Below are positions 53,879-64,000 of a stretch of 64,000 nucleotides of DNA, piece after piece. Position 1 is the first letter of the stretch. Every line of letters begins with the position of its first letter. Location: positions 124,001-188,000 of the forward strand of contig NZ_KQ954252.1 in assembly GCF_001519065.1 (NCBI RefSeq), in the 5' to 3' direction. The translations under genes and the position numbers were made by a program. A model generated the notes under the pieces. The model worked only from the letters and a program-made list of their open reading frames with translations, did no database searches and had not been told where the DNA came from. This DNA is from Novosphingobium sp. FSW06-99 (GTDB lineage Bacteria; Pseudomonadota; Alphaproteobacteria; Sphingomonadales; Sphingomonadaceae).

Positions 53879-55063
53879 ATGGCGAAAGGATTGAATTTGA
53901 TCGTGCTTTCCGCCGTGCTTGCGGCATCGTTGACTCAAACCGGGTTGCCGGATCAGGCGGTAGCGGCTGCGCCGCAGCCCGAGGCCGCCGCGCCGGTCAA
54001 CCCTGCGCCACCGCCGGCGCCCGCCACACCGCCCAGTACCACACCGCCCAGTACCACACCGGCCAGCACCACGCCCGACAGCGCAGCGACCACCGTCGCC
54101 AGCACGCCCGACACTGCGCCTGCCGTAGCCAAGCCCGACCAGACGCCTCCGGCCAAGCCCGCCACCAGCGAAATCGTCGTGTCGGGCCAACAGCGGATGA
54201 AGCGGCTCGACCCGGTCGAAGGGATCAACAAGGTCAGCTTTCAGGCTATTGAAGGCGTCGACAAGGCGTTGATCGGCCCGGTCATCCATGTCTATCGCGA
54301 CCGCATTCCCGGCCCGATCCGTCAGGGGCTGCACAATTTCTTCTTCAATCTGACCGAGCCGGTCAACGCGGTGAACTATGTCCTGCAATTGCACCCCGGC
54401 AAGGCGCTCAAGACCGTGGCGCGGTTCGGCATCAACTCGACTGTCGGCGTCGGCGGGCTGATCGATGTCGCCAAGAAGAAGCCGTTCAACATCTATTATC
54501 GCCCCAACGGGTTCGGCAACACGTTCGGCTATTGGGGCATCGGGCCCGGGCCCTATCTGTTCCTGCCGCTGGTCGGGCCGACCAATGTGCGCGACCTGAT
54601 CGGCTCGCTGCTCGATCAGGCGGCTTTGCCGGCCGTCGTCAAGCCGCTGAACAACTATTACTATGTGCTGGCCGCCGGGGTGATCACCGAACTCGACTAC
54701 CGTGTCGATATCGATGCCGGGGTGGAGCGCGTGCGCAAGACCAGCAATGTCTATGCCTCGTATCGCCAGGCCTATATGAAGGCGCGCTTCGAAGAGATCG
54801 AGGCGCTGCACGGTCGCGGCCCGCTGGCCAAGGGCGAGATCGGCCAGCCACCATTTGTACGCCCGCTGTTTCCCGAAGGTGGCGCCGCGCCTGCCGCCAC
54901 GCCGTCTGGCACTACCCCGCCCGCCGCCGCGCTGGTGCCCGCGCCGACGGCTGCCCCGGCGCCTGCCGCACCCCTGCCGCCCGTGTTCATAGCGGTGCCG
55001 ATTGTCGAACCGCATGCGGTGGTCCAACCCCTGCCACCCGGGTATCATCCCGGCGGAAGCTGA
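53879..55063 (+). CDS. mlaA: MlaA/VacJ-like protein lacking a lipobox
   Basis: MlaA removes phospholipids from the outer leaflet of the outer membrane with MlaBCDEF. The conserved domain runs from about residue 110 (DPVEGINKVSFQAIEGVDK) through GLHNFFFNLTEPVNAVNYVLQ, FGINSTVGVGGLIDVA, FGNTFGYWGIGPGPYLFLPL and YVLAAG. Unlike typical members, the N-terminus (NLIVLSAVLAASLTQTGLP) has no Cys, so it cannot be a classical lipoprotein. A Pro/Thr/Ala-rich linker of ~70 residues and a Pro/Ala-rich C-terminal tail are added. A GC-rich hairpin at 53852-53868 lies just before the ATG. A TTG at 53849 is an alternative start. Confidence 0.88.
   Translation: MAKGLNLIVLSAVLAASLTQTGLPDQAVAAAPQPEAAAPVNPAPPPAPATPPSTTPPSTTPASTTPDSAATTVASTPDTAPAVAKPDQTPPAKPATSEIVVSGQQRMKRLDPVEGINKVSFQAIEGVDKALIGPVIHVYRDRIPGPIRQGLHNFFFNLTEPVNAVNYVLQLHPGKALKTVARFGINSTVGVGGLIDVAKKKPFNIYYRPNGFGNTFGYWGIGPGPYLFLPLVGPTNVRDLIGSLLDQAALPAVVKPLNNYYYVLAAGVITELDYRVDIDAGVERVRKTSNVYASYRQAYMKARFEEIEALHGRGPLAKGEIGQPPFVRPLFPEGGAAPAATPSGTTPPAAALVPAPTAAPAPAAPLPPVFIAVPIVEPHAVVQPLPPGYHPGGS
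54029..54073 (+). repeat. Three 15-bp units encoding P-[PA]-S-T-T
   Basis: The units start at 54029, 54044 and 54059. The first two are identical, the third diverged. They lie in the linker of the MlaA-like protein and may vary in copy number. Confidence 0.8.
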
Positions 55064-55148
55064 TCGCGCGGGGGAGCGGGCCGGTGCCGTCTTCCCGCGT
55101 GCCGCCCCTGAAACCGCGCGGTTGTCTACCGTCTTTGGGGAAAGGGCA

Positions 55149-55177
55149 TTGCGGCCACGCCACGGTGATCCCATATC
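55149..55177 (+). promoter_or_regulatory. Tentative promoter of lon
   Basis: TTGCGG (55149-55154), a 17-base spacer and CATATC (55172-55177), about 90 bases before lon. CCCATAT here also resembles the -10 of heat-shock promoters, but no matching -35 was found. Confidence 0.3.
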
Positions 55178-55266
55178 TGCGGCAAGCCCCGTAACGGGCC
55201 TGCCGGTCGAGCGCGTTCACGCGCGGGGCTGACGGGGTCAAGGCGGGGGAAAGGAACCGGATTTCA

Positions 55267-57672
<2,406 letters not shown>

Positions 57673-57689
57673 TCGGGCGTTGCGATGAT

Positions 57690-57724
57690 GAATGCCCCCG
57701 TGCCCCGCACGGGGGCATTCGTTT
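57690..57724 (+). terminator. Hairpin terminator of lon
   Basis: GAATGCCCCCGTGC (57690-57703) pairs perfectly with 57707-57720, followed by GTTT. A 14-bp stem with a very short loop, 18 bases after the lon stop. The T-tract is short. Confidence 0.7.
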
Positions 57725-57875
57725 GCCTGCTGTGCCTGTTGCACTTGCTGTAACGCTGGTGCAAAAATTGTGTGCGCGCGCGAAAGCGCCGGGCAAGGGC
57801 ACCCCGGCAAGCCTTTGCGGATCGGAAATCTCCCGGATTTAGTGGAAAAATCAGCCGATTCCCGCGCATTTGTCT

Positions 57876-57911
57876 TTGACAGTGGCGGCCTTCTCCGTTC
57901 ATGTCCGCCAC
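57876..57911 (+). promoter_or_regulatory. Possible HU promoter with inverted repeat
   Basis: TTGACA at 57876-57881 is a consensus -35, but the -10 position (TCATGT) is poor. GTGGCGG (57882-57888) and CCGCCAC (57905-57911) form an inverted repeat spanning the spacer and -10, which could be an operator or leader hairpin. Confidence 0.35.
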
Positions 57912-57972
57912 CTCGTCATATTGATTCCGAATTCATCTTGACCTGCAGAACAACAAAGTAGGGGGTTCCCAT

Positions 57973-58245
57973 ATGAACAAGAACGATCTGATCAGCGCTG
58001 TTGCCGATGCCAGCGGTCTGACCAAGGGTGATGCGACCAAGGCGGTGGAAGCCGTGTTTGATTCCGTCACCGGCGCGCTGGCCAAGGGCGACGAAGTGCG
58101 TCTGGTCGGTTTCGGCACTTTCTCGGTTGCCAAGCGCAAGGCTTCGACCGGCCGTAACCCGCGCACGGGCGAACCGATGTCGATCAAGGCTTCGGCGCAG
58201 CCGAAGTTCAAGGCTGGCAAGGGCCTGAAGGACGCTGTCAACTGA
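57973..58245 (+). CDS. hupB: HU family DNA-binding protein
   Basis: A 90-residue histone-like protein that bends and compacts DNA. The dimerisation helices MNKNDLISAVADASGLTKGDATKAVEAVFDSV-like (57973-58070) are followed by VRLVGFGTF and the DNA-binding arm signature GRNPRTGEP. Length and sequence are typical. AGTAGGGGG lies upstream as ribosome-binding site. A textbook terminator follows. Confidence 0.97.
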   Translation: MNKNDLISAVADASGLTKGDATKAVEAVFDSVTGALAKGDEVRLVGFGTFSVAKRKASTGRNPRTGEPMSIKASAQPKFKAGKGLKDAVN

Positions 58246-58260
58246 GACAGGCACCGGGTC

Positions 58261-58276
58261 GACCGGTCGACCGGTC
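58261..58276. repeat. 16-bp perfect palindrome
   Basis: Two tandem copies of the self-complementary octamer GACCGGTC, between the HU stop codon and its terminator. Confidence 0.75.
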
Positions 58277-58284
58277 GGCAACCC

Positions 58285-58323
58285 AAAAAACCGCGCCCGG
58301 CATAGCCAGGGCGCGGTTTTTTT
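58285..58323. terminator. Bidirectional rho-independent terminator
   Basis: AAAAAACCGCGCCC (58285-58298) and GGGCGCGGTTTTTT (58309-58322) pair across a 10-base loop. With A- and T-tracts on both sides it can end HU on one strand and the convergent methyltransferase on the other. Confidence 0.92.
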
Positions 58324-58333
58324 GTGGTATTGC

Positions 58334-59206
58334 TCAGTCGGTCTTTTCGCGGATCGACGCGGCATAGAGCGCAATCGCCGCTGCGGTTGAAACGTTCAGG
58401 CTTTCGATCGCGCGCGAAATCGGCAGGCGCGCCACCGCATCGCAATGGTCGAGCACATTGCGGCGAATGCCGTCGCCTTCGGCGCCCAGCACCAGCGCGA
58501 CCGGGCCACCAGGCAGCGCCGAGGGGAACGTCGCCTTGCCTTCGCCATCGAGCGCGATGCGCCAGTAGCCCGCCTCGGAAATCGTTTCGAGCGCGCGCGC
58601 CAGATTGACCACCCGCACCCATGGCACCAGTTCCAGCGCGCCCGAGGCCGATTTGGCCAATGTGCCGGATTCGGGCGGCGCATGGCGATCCTGGGTGATC
58701 AGCCCGGCCACATCGAACGCTGCGCAACTGCGCAGGATCGCGCCGACGTTGTGCGGATCGGTCACCTGGTCGAGCAGCACGATCGTGCGCCCTTCGGCCT
58801 CGTCGAGCAGTTCGCCGAGCACGAGGTCGGGCAGCGGCGCACAATCAAGCACCAGGCCCTGATGCGGCGAATCGCGCGCGACCAGTCGGCCAAGGTCGGC
58901 GGCCTGGGCATATTCGATCGGTAGCGAGGTCGGCAATTCGGCATCATGGTCGTCGAGCATGGCCTGGATCGCCTCACGCGTGCCCCACAGCTTTTTTGCG
59001 ACCCGTTCGGGATTGGTCAGCGCTGCCTCGACCGCATGGCGGCCCCACAGCCGCACTGCGCCTGCCGCGCCGCGGCCGCCCGAGCCGCGTCCGCCATGCA
59101 TCCGCCCTTCGCGCCCGCGCAACGAAGTCTTGGGCCGACCACTGTCGTTGACCCCTTCGCGGGCAGTGCGGGAACGATCGTCTGACGGGCGACGGGGCGA
59201 GGCCAT
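58334..59206 (-). CDS. rlmB: TrmH/RlmB-family rRNA 2'-O-methyltransferase
   Basis: A SPOUT-class enzyme, probably methylating G2251 of 23S rRNA. The substrate-binding domain starts RLWGRHAVEAALTNPERV. The knotted SAM domain has VLLDQVTDPHNVGAILRSCAAF, VALVLGAEGDGIRRNVLDHCD and LPISRAIESLNVSTAAAIALY, which are the three TrmH motifs. The N-terminus to residue ~50 is basic, Gly/Arg-rich and variable. The ATG at 59206 is inferred; upstream frame runs into the tRNA gene. The exact rRNA site is assumed from family. Confidence 0.9.
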   Translation of the reverse strand: MASPRRPSDDRSRTAREGVNDSGRPKTSLRGREGRMHGGRGSGGRGAAGAVRLWGRHAVEAALTNPERVAKKLWGTREAIQAMLDDHDAELPTSLPIEYAQAADLGRLVARDSPHQGLVLDCAPLPDLVLGELLDEAEGRTIVLLDQVTDPHNVGAILRSCAAFDVAGLITQDRHAPPESGTLAKSASGALELVPWVRVVNLARALETISEAGYWRIALDGEGKATFPSALPGGPVALVLGAEGDGIRRNVLDHCDAVARLPISRAIESLNVSTAAAIALYAASIREKTD

Positions 59207-59393
59207 GGCGGGATGCTTTCGTAAGGAGGCAGTTTGCGTGAAAATTTCCTGCGCCCTGTGCCAGCCCCCCCATTGACAGGCAAGCCCTGCTTCGCCATTG
59301 GGGCGCCTCCCTCGGCCGGTAACGCCGCTTTCGCTTCTGGCGAAACGGTATTTGCAGGCCCCTGACAGGGCCCGACACCGGCAGATCTGGTGT

Positions 59394-59479
59394 GGACAGG
59401 TGGCCGAGTGGTTAATGGCAGCAGACTGTAAATCTGCCCGCGAGAGCGTACGGTGGTTCGAATCCACCCCTGTCCACCA
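59394..59479 (+). tRNA. tRNA-Tyr (GTA)
   Basis: An 86-base class II tRNA. The acceptor GGACAGG/CCTGTCC is perfect and CCA is encoded. The anticodon loop is CTGTAAA in ACTGTAAATCT. The long variable arm CCCGCGAGAGCGTACGG is typical of bacterial tRNA-Tyr. The T-loop is GTTCGAATC. Confidence 0.95.
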
Positions 59480-59564
59480 CACCAGCCCATCCGCAAGACG
59501 GCGCGGACCGTCGCCGGATCCATCCCGTCCCTGCGCGGCAGGCGGCACAATCGGCTTCATGTGG

Positions 59565-61760
59565 TCATGCGTTGAGGAAAAGCCGTTGCATGGCGTCTAT
59601 TGCGGCGCTGTTGCCGTCTGCGCGTGGGGCAGCCTCTGCCAGGGCGTGGCGGCGGCGGGAGCGATCGCTGCGGCTTTGATGGCTGTGTTCGATGGCCTGC
59701 GCGACATAGTGGTCCGGATCGCGGGCGATGCCGTCGGTGTGGCCGATTTGCTGCAACAATCCCGCGGCGAGCCGCTGACGCATCGCGGGCCCGGCAAGGG
59801 TCACGATCGGTGTGCCGCGATGGATCGCCTGCCAGGCCGTCGTATAGCCGGAGAACGCCGGGCAATCGAGCATCACGTCCATGGCGTCGAGAAAGCCGAG
59901 GAATTCCGCCTCGTCCATCCAGGGGGTGGCATGCAGATGGCGGGCGGGGTCGAGCCCGGCGGCGGCGAATGCCGCGGTCAGGCGCTGCATCAGCAGTTGG
60001 CTTGCCCAGGGATGTTTGCGCGATTGCACAACCCAGAATTCGGACGGGCCGGCGTCTTGGGCAATGCGCGCAAACAGCGCGTCGTCGCGGGGATCGAATT
60101 TCATCGGTTGCTGGCATAGCGCAAAGCGCACGTGGCCGGGCTGACGCTGCGGACCGTTCCAATGGCGCGACGTCGGCGTCTCGAAACGGGTGAGCACGCC
60201 CGTTCCCGGCAGCCGGATCAGCCTCTCGGTATAGTGTGCGTCGGCATTGTCCGGCTCGATCAGGTCGCCCGACAGATAGGCGTCGATGCTCGGCAACCCG
60301 GTGGTGACGGGATGGCCCCAGCTTGCCATTTGCAGCCTGGCCAGCCGCAGCGGTGCGAGCGCGCCGACCACCGGGTCCATGCCGACTTCGGGGTAGAGCA
60401 GAATGTCGGGGGCCTCTTGGCCGATATGGTCGGCCCACTGGTCGATCGAACGAGGCTGGCACCGGTAATGATCGACCGCGCGCGCGGCCCATTCGGTGTC
60501 TGCATCGCGAAAGTCGCCCGTGTCATAGAGCCGGATGTCAAACCGGTTGCGATCGAGCCCTTCGAGAATGCCGCGCAGGATGACCTTCCAGACCGGATGC
60601 GCCCGCACCTGCCCGCTGACGATGCCAAGGCGCAACCGCGCGCGGCCTGTCACGGCAGGGGCCGGGAAGGGGGGGCGGGCGTGCCCGGCGTCGCGGCAGA
60701 CCAGTCGCCCGAAACGCGCGAGCGACGCGGTGACATTGTCCCGGCGATAGGCGAGCAGGAACGGCTGAACACTGCCGATTGCTTTGGCCAGGGCGCCAGG
60801 ATGCGCGGCTGTCCATTCCTCCAGCTCTGTGGTTGCTTGCGCAAAATCGGGCAGCACTTGCGCGCTTTGTGCCACCTGTGAGGTCATCATCGGAATGGCC
60901 GCCACCGCGTGCGCCAGGCGAGCTGCGGCATGGTGGGGCGAGCGCGCTATGATCGCGCGATAGTGGGCGATTGCTTCGCCGCGTGCGCCAAGCTCGAACA
61001 ACGCATGGCCCAGATGCAGCGTCGCCTCGTCATGATCGGGCCTGATCTTGAGCACGGCGTGAAACGCGTCGGCGGCCTGGGCAACGGCATTGCGCTTCAT
61101 CAGCGCAAGGCCGAGGTTGTAGTGCGCCTCGGCCTGGCCGGGATGGTGCTGGATGACCGCGCGGCAGGTGCGCTCTGCCTCGTCGAGCTTGCCCATCGTC
61201 AGCAGCAGGCCGGCGGCGTTGATGCGCGCGGCCGCAAACTGCGGGTCGATCTGGCTGGCGCGGTGAAAGCTCTGCAAGGCGGCGTCCGGCTGGCCGATGG
61301 CGGCCTGGCAATTGCCCAGATTGTTCCACACATCGCGCAAGTTCGGATTGAGCCGGAGCGCGGCGAGATACGTCTTGGCCGCCGCTTCGACCTCTTCCAG
61401 CGCCTGTAGCACGACGCCGAGGTTATACAGCGCGGCAAGGTGGTCCGGTTTGACTTGCAGCGCGTGGCGCAGGGCCTGCGCGGCGGCATGGTTGTCACCC
61501 GTGGCGTGCAGGACGATGCCCAGATTGGTGTGAAACCCTGGCACGCGCGGATTGATCGCGATTGCCTGCTCGATGCGGCTGAGCGCGAGCGGCGTGTTGC
61601 CTTGCGCGTAATCGATCATGCCAAGCAGGTTGAGCGCGTCAGGCTGACGCGGGTCGGCCTGCAGAACGCGCTCGTAGTGCAGTCTTGCTTCGGTCAGGCG
61701 GCCGGCCTGGTGGTGGCTGCCACCGGCCATGATCGTCGCACGGACAAGTTCGGGGGTCAT
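59565..61760 (-). CDS. TPR protein with GT41 (O-GlcNAc transferase/SPINDLY-like) domain
   Basis: A 731-residue soluble protein. Residues ~1-290 hold seven to eight tetratricopeptide repeats, for example GRLTEARLHYERVLQADPRQPDALNLLG and VWNNLGNCQAAIGQPDAALQSFHRA. The C-terminal half resembles the GT41 catalytic region, with RLRLGIVSGQVRAHPVWK, ASWGHPVTTGLPSIDAYLSGD, RLIRLPGTG and MDVMLDCPAFSGYTTAWQAIHRGTPIVTLAG. It may glycosylate proteins (such as flagellin) or sugars on lipids; donor unknown. It lies alone between tRNA-Tyr and the EamA transporter. Confidence 0.87.
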   Translation of the reverse strand: MTPELVRATIMAGGSHHQAGRLTEARLHYERVLQADPRQPDALNLLGMIDYAQGNTPLALSRIEQAIAINPRVPGFHTNLGIVLHATGDNHAAAQALRHALQVKPDHLAALYNLGVVLQALEEVEAAAKTYLAALRLNPNLRDVWNNLGNCQAAIGQPDAALQSFHRASQIDPQFAAARINAAGLLLTMGKLDEAERTCRAVIQHHPGQAEAHYNLGLALMKRNAVAQAADAFHAVLKIRPDHDEATLHLGHALFELGARGEAIAHYRAIIARSPHHAAARLAHAVAAIPMMTSQVAQSAQVLPDFAQATTELEEWTAAHPGALAKAIGSVQPFLLAYRRDNVTASLARFGRLVCRDAGHARPPFPAPAVTGRARLRLGIVSGQVRAHPVWKVILRGILEGLDRNRFDIRLYDTGDFRDADTEWAARAVDHYRCQPRSIDQWADHIGQEAPDILLYPEVGMDPVVGALAPLRLARLQMASWGHPVTTGLPSIDAYLSGDLIEPDNADAHYTERLIRLPGTGVLTRFETPTSRHWNGPQRQPGHVRFALCQQPMKFDPRDDALFARIAQDAGPSEFWVVQSRKHPWASQLLMQRLTAAFAAAGLDPARHLHATPWMDEAEFLGFLDAMDVMLDCPAFSGYTTAWQAIHRGTPIVTLAGPAMRQRLAAGLLQQIGHTDGIARDPDHYVAQAIEHSHQSRSDRSRRRHALAEAAPRADGNSAAIDAMQRLFLNA

Positions 61761-62005
61761 GCGCGGGGTCCCGGCAGGATAGGCACGTCAACCTCCGTCA
61801 GATGAACCGTTTGTTTCTGGTTGGTTAATCACGGATTGCCGGAAACATCGCCGATGTCAAAAGACGATTTGATATCGCTATCACGATTGTGGCCCGACAG
61901 GACTTCTGGCGCCGCCGGCGGCCATCCATTTTGCTAATGACGGGCAAGGTGCTTGTCCGGGGCGGTCGGGGCAGGTACCGCTGTGGTATCCAAACCCCTT
62001 GAAAT

Positions 62006-62932
62006 GTGGAGCATGCCTTGGTTGGCGGTTTGCCCGGTGGACCGTCCATTACAGATCCGCGCGCGCGCCTGGTCGGTATTGTGATGGTTGCGGCCTCGGC
62101 GGTGTTGTGGAGCACGGCGGGGCTGTTTGTGCGGCTGGCTTCGCTCGATACGCCTTCGCTGGTGCTGTGGCGCTCGTTGTTTGCGGCGCTGACGCTGGGT
62201 GGGCTGGCGCTGGCGCGCGGCGGCCCGGCGCGGATGCTGGCGGTGCGCCACAGCGGGTGGATCGGGGTGCTGTTTGTCGGCACTTCGGTGGTATCGAGCA
62301 CGGCCTATGTGCTGTCGCTGCGGCTGACCAGCGTGGCCAATGTGATGACGGTCTATGCCGCGCTGCCGTTCATCGCCACGGGCATCGCGTTCGTGTGGAT
62401 CCGCGAAAGGGTCAGTCGGCGTTTTCTGGTGGCGGGCGCGCTGGCGACCGGCGGGATCGTGGCCAGCGCAGGGGGATCGAGCGGGTTTGGCGATCTGGCC
62501 GGGATTGCGGCGGCGCTGGTGATGACGGTGGGCTTTGCCGTGCAACTCGTCGGCATCCGGCGCCATGGGCGGGTCGATGTGATGGCGCTCAATGCCTGTG
62601 CGGCGGCGTCGTGCGTGCCATTGATGATCCCGTTTGCGCAATGGGTCCTGCCGGGGCCGGGGCAACTCGTATGGTGCGCGTGTTATGGCGCGCTGACCAC
62701 CGGGTTTGCCTATGTGCTGGCGCTCGAAGGCGGGCGGCGCGTGTCGCCGGGCGAAGTGGGGTTCATTTCGATGCTCGATGTCGTGCTGGGGCCGCTGTGG
62801 GTCTGGCTGGCATTCGGGGAACGGCCGGGCGCGCTGGTGATCGCCGGGGGCGCGGTCGTGCTGGGGTCTGTCGCCTGGTATCTGTGGAGCAGCGCAGTAT
62901 CGTCGGTGGACGGCGAATCTGCGACGAATTGA
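62006..62932 (+). CDS. EamA/DMT family transporter
   Basis: A 308-residue inner-membrane protein with ten predicted helices forming two EamA repeats. The first begins VMVAASAVLWSTAGLFVRLA, the second IAAALVMTVGFAVQLVGIRR. FISMLDVVLGPLWVWLAFGERP is the typical conserved late segment. It probably exports metabolites; substrate unknown. The GTG at 62006 is a tentative start. Confidence 0.88.
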   Translation: MEHALVGGLPGGPSITDPRARLVGIVMVAASAVLWSTAGLFVRLASLDTPSLVLWRSLFAALTLGGLALARGGPARMLAVRHSGWIGVLFVGTSVVSSTAYVLSLRLTSVANVMTVYAALPFIATGIAFVWIRERVSRRFLVAGALATGGIVASAGGSSGFGDLAGIAAALVMTVGFAVQLVGIRRHGRVDVMALNACAAASCVPLMIPFAQWVLPGPGQLVWCACYGALTTGFAYVLALEGGRRVSPGEVGFISMLDVVLGPLWVWLAFGERPGALVIAGGAVVLGSVAWYLWSSAVSSVDGESATN

Positions 62933-63088
62933 CCGTTCCGATCGATTGACCGCGCGGCGCAAGGATTGCCCGGTTTGTCGCATCCGCACGCGCCGGCGCG
63001 GGTAAACCTTTTCCATTCATGTTTGTGACAGCTCGGTCGCCGAACAGTGGCGGGCATGGGGCGGGCTCAATCAGGAAAGGACCGAGCG

Positions 63089-63520
63089 ATGCAACACATG
63101 TCTTCCCACCGGCTGCCCCGCATGGTGCTGGCTGCCGCGCTTTTGCCCATGGCCCTGGCGGGCTGCGCCACGACCGGATCGGTCAAGCGCGCGCAAGCCA
63201 GTGCCGATGCGGCCATGGCCCGCGCCAATGCCGCCGCCGATGCGGCCCAGCATGCCCAGGGCAGCGCCGATGCGGCGATGGGCGCTGCGCAGCATGCGCA
63301 AGGCACGGCCGATGGCGCCGCCAGTGCCGCGCAAGGTGCGGGCACCACCGCGCAGGCCGCGCTGACTGCCGGGCAAAGTGCCGACAATCGGATCAGCGTG
63401 CTCGAAAGCCGTCTGCACAGGCTTGAACAGGCGCGGGCCCGCGAAGGCCGCAAGCATCGCCACCATCACCGGCACCATGCTGCGACGGCCTGCCCGGTCA
63501 AGCCAAAGGCGGCGAAATAG
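63089..63520 (+). CDS. Ala-rich coiled-coil lipoprotein with His-rich tail
   Basis: A 143-residue predicted lipoprotein. The signal ends ALAGC, giving a lipidated Cys. The mature part is a long helix of Ala-rich heptad-like repeats (AQHAQGSADAAMGAAQHAQGTAD in part, with ~14-residue spacing), reminiscent of Lpp-like proteins. It ends in a basic cluster KHRHHHRHH that could bind metal or cell-wall polymer, and a second Cys near the end. The ATG at 63089 has AGGAAAGGA upstream. No specific family is recognised. Confidence 0.82.
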   Translation: MQHMSSHRLPRMVLAAALLPMALAGCATTGSVKRAQASADAAMARANAAADAAQHAQGSADAAMGAAQHAQGTADGAASAAQGAGTTAQAALTAGQSADNRISVLESRLHRLEQARAREGRKHRHHHRHHAATACPVKPKAAK

Positions 63521-63641
63521 CCCTCCGGGGTGGCGGGCACTGACCGGTTGACGACGGCGCAAGTGTGGCATGAGCCGGGGCTCGATGCACTTTTGGCAAG
63601 GCTTGTTTTGCAATTGTGCCGTCATCGACTAGAAGCCCGCC

Positions 63642-64000
63642 ATGCCTGGAGACATTCTTGACAATCGCGGTCGCGGTACCGCCGGCTGGAGCTGGCCCTC
63701 GATCCATCCCGAAGGCCGCAAGTTCGGGGCTATTGCCGCGATCATAACGGTGGTGGCGTTCCTGTTCGGCGGAAGCCTGCTGGCCTGGCCGCTGGCCATG
63801 CTGACATTGGGGGTGCTGGCGTTTTTCCGCGACCCGGAACGCGTAACCCCGCGCGGCGATGCGTTCATCGTCGCACCCGCCGACGGGCTGATCACGCTGA
63901 TCCAGAAAGTGCCGCCCCCGCGCGAGCTGTCGGCCAACGATGGCACCGGGGTGATCGCCATGGGCACTGCGCCGGTGACGCGGGTGTCGATTTTCATGTC
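63642..64000 (+). CDS. psd: Phosphatidylserine decarboxylase, N-terminal part
   Basis: The first 119 residues of a PSD-family enzyme that makes phosphatidylethanolamine. A hydrophobic N-terminal helix (residues ~28-62) is followed by LAFFRDPERVTP and VAPADGLIT, the family's conserved RFFRDPxR and PADG. The pyruvoyl-forming C-terminal GST/GSS site is beyond the window edge. A short proenzyme of about 220-280 residues is expected. Confidence 0.9.
   Translation, partial: MPGDILDNRGRGTAGWSWPSIHPEGRKFGAIAAIITVVAFLFGGSLLAWPLAMLTLGVLAFFRDPERVTPRGDAFIVAPADGLITLIQKVPPPRELSANDGTGVIAMGTAPVTRVSIFM

Noticed and set aside
54029..54073. Short direct repeats as a possible CRISPR
   Set aside because: Contiguous 15-bp coding repeats with no spacers.
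57876..57904. Confident sigma-70 promoter for HU
   Set aside because: The -35 is perfect but the -10 (TCATGT) is poor; kept only as a low-confidence site.
58334..59560. Methyltransferase extended to 408 residues
   Set aside because: The extension runs through the tRNA-Tyr gene on the opposite strand.

Overview
The window is a gene-dense, high-GC stretch of an alphaproteobacterial chromosome, most likely a sphingomonad of the Novosphingobium/Sphingobium type. The assignment rests on a complex I accessory subunit typical of Alphaproteobacteria (51054-51332), the ffs-dnaX-ybaB order, a lon-HU pair, a GTG-started mutS, and a large exopolysaccharide (EPS) locus with two nucleotide-sugar dehydrogenases. 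It is inferred from gene content; no rRNA or marker tree is available. I see no phage, insertion sequence or CRISPR array.

Left flank (1-4470): the 3' part of glmM is cut by the window edge. It is followed by a divergent dicarboxylate/cation symporter, an Fe-type superoxide dismutase and a convergent AI-2E-family permease.

EPS region (4658-31320, about 27 kb): this holds a Wzx/Wzy-type polysaccharide locus. Precursor genes are UDP-glucose dehydrogenase (4658) and an AlgD-like GDP-mannose dehydrogenase (9973). Glycosyltransferases are GT2 (8871), GT4 (11242), GT26 (27835) and GT4 (28637). There are two Wzy/O-antigen-ligase-like membrane proteins (7110 and 22958, both on the minus strand), a Wza-type export lipoprotein (24689), a Wzc-type BY-kinase/co-polymerase with a tyrosine-rich tail (25418), a Wzx flippase (29860) and an acyltransferase-3 (20762). 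Inside it lies a sub-cassette of a GT-C-like membrane protein, a UbiA prenyltransferase of the phosphoribosyl-transfer type, a HAD phosphatase and a GtrA protein (12809-16836). Together these resemble a polyprenyl-phosphate-pentose donor pathway. A secreted repeat-containing 859-residue protein faces a GH16 lipoprotein. Several exported or membrane proteins in the locus are unrecognised. No priming phosphoglycosyltransferase and no Wzb-type phosphatase is present in the window.

Right half (31359-64000): mostly housekeeping. It contains maeB, mutS, a carboxylesterase overlapping a nucleoside-phosphorylase-like gene, tRNA-Ile2(CAU), a TVDTEEEFDW deacetylase, a histidine-kinase-like protein with a degenerate ATPase domain, an Lrp/AsnC regulator, chorismate mutase, ispB, an aldo/keto reductase, a secreted deacetylase, hrpB, the complex I subunit, the SRP RNA gene, dnaX-ybaB, an MlaA-like protein without a lipobox, lon, HU, an RlmB-type methyltransferase, tRNA-Tyr, a TPR/GT41 protein, an EamA transporter, a His-tailed lipoprotein and the 5' end of psd. 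Convergent gene pairs are separated by clear hairpins; only the one after HU has the flanking A/T tracts of a canonical bidirectional terminator.
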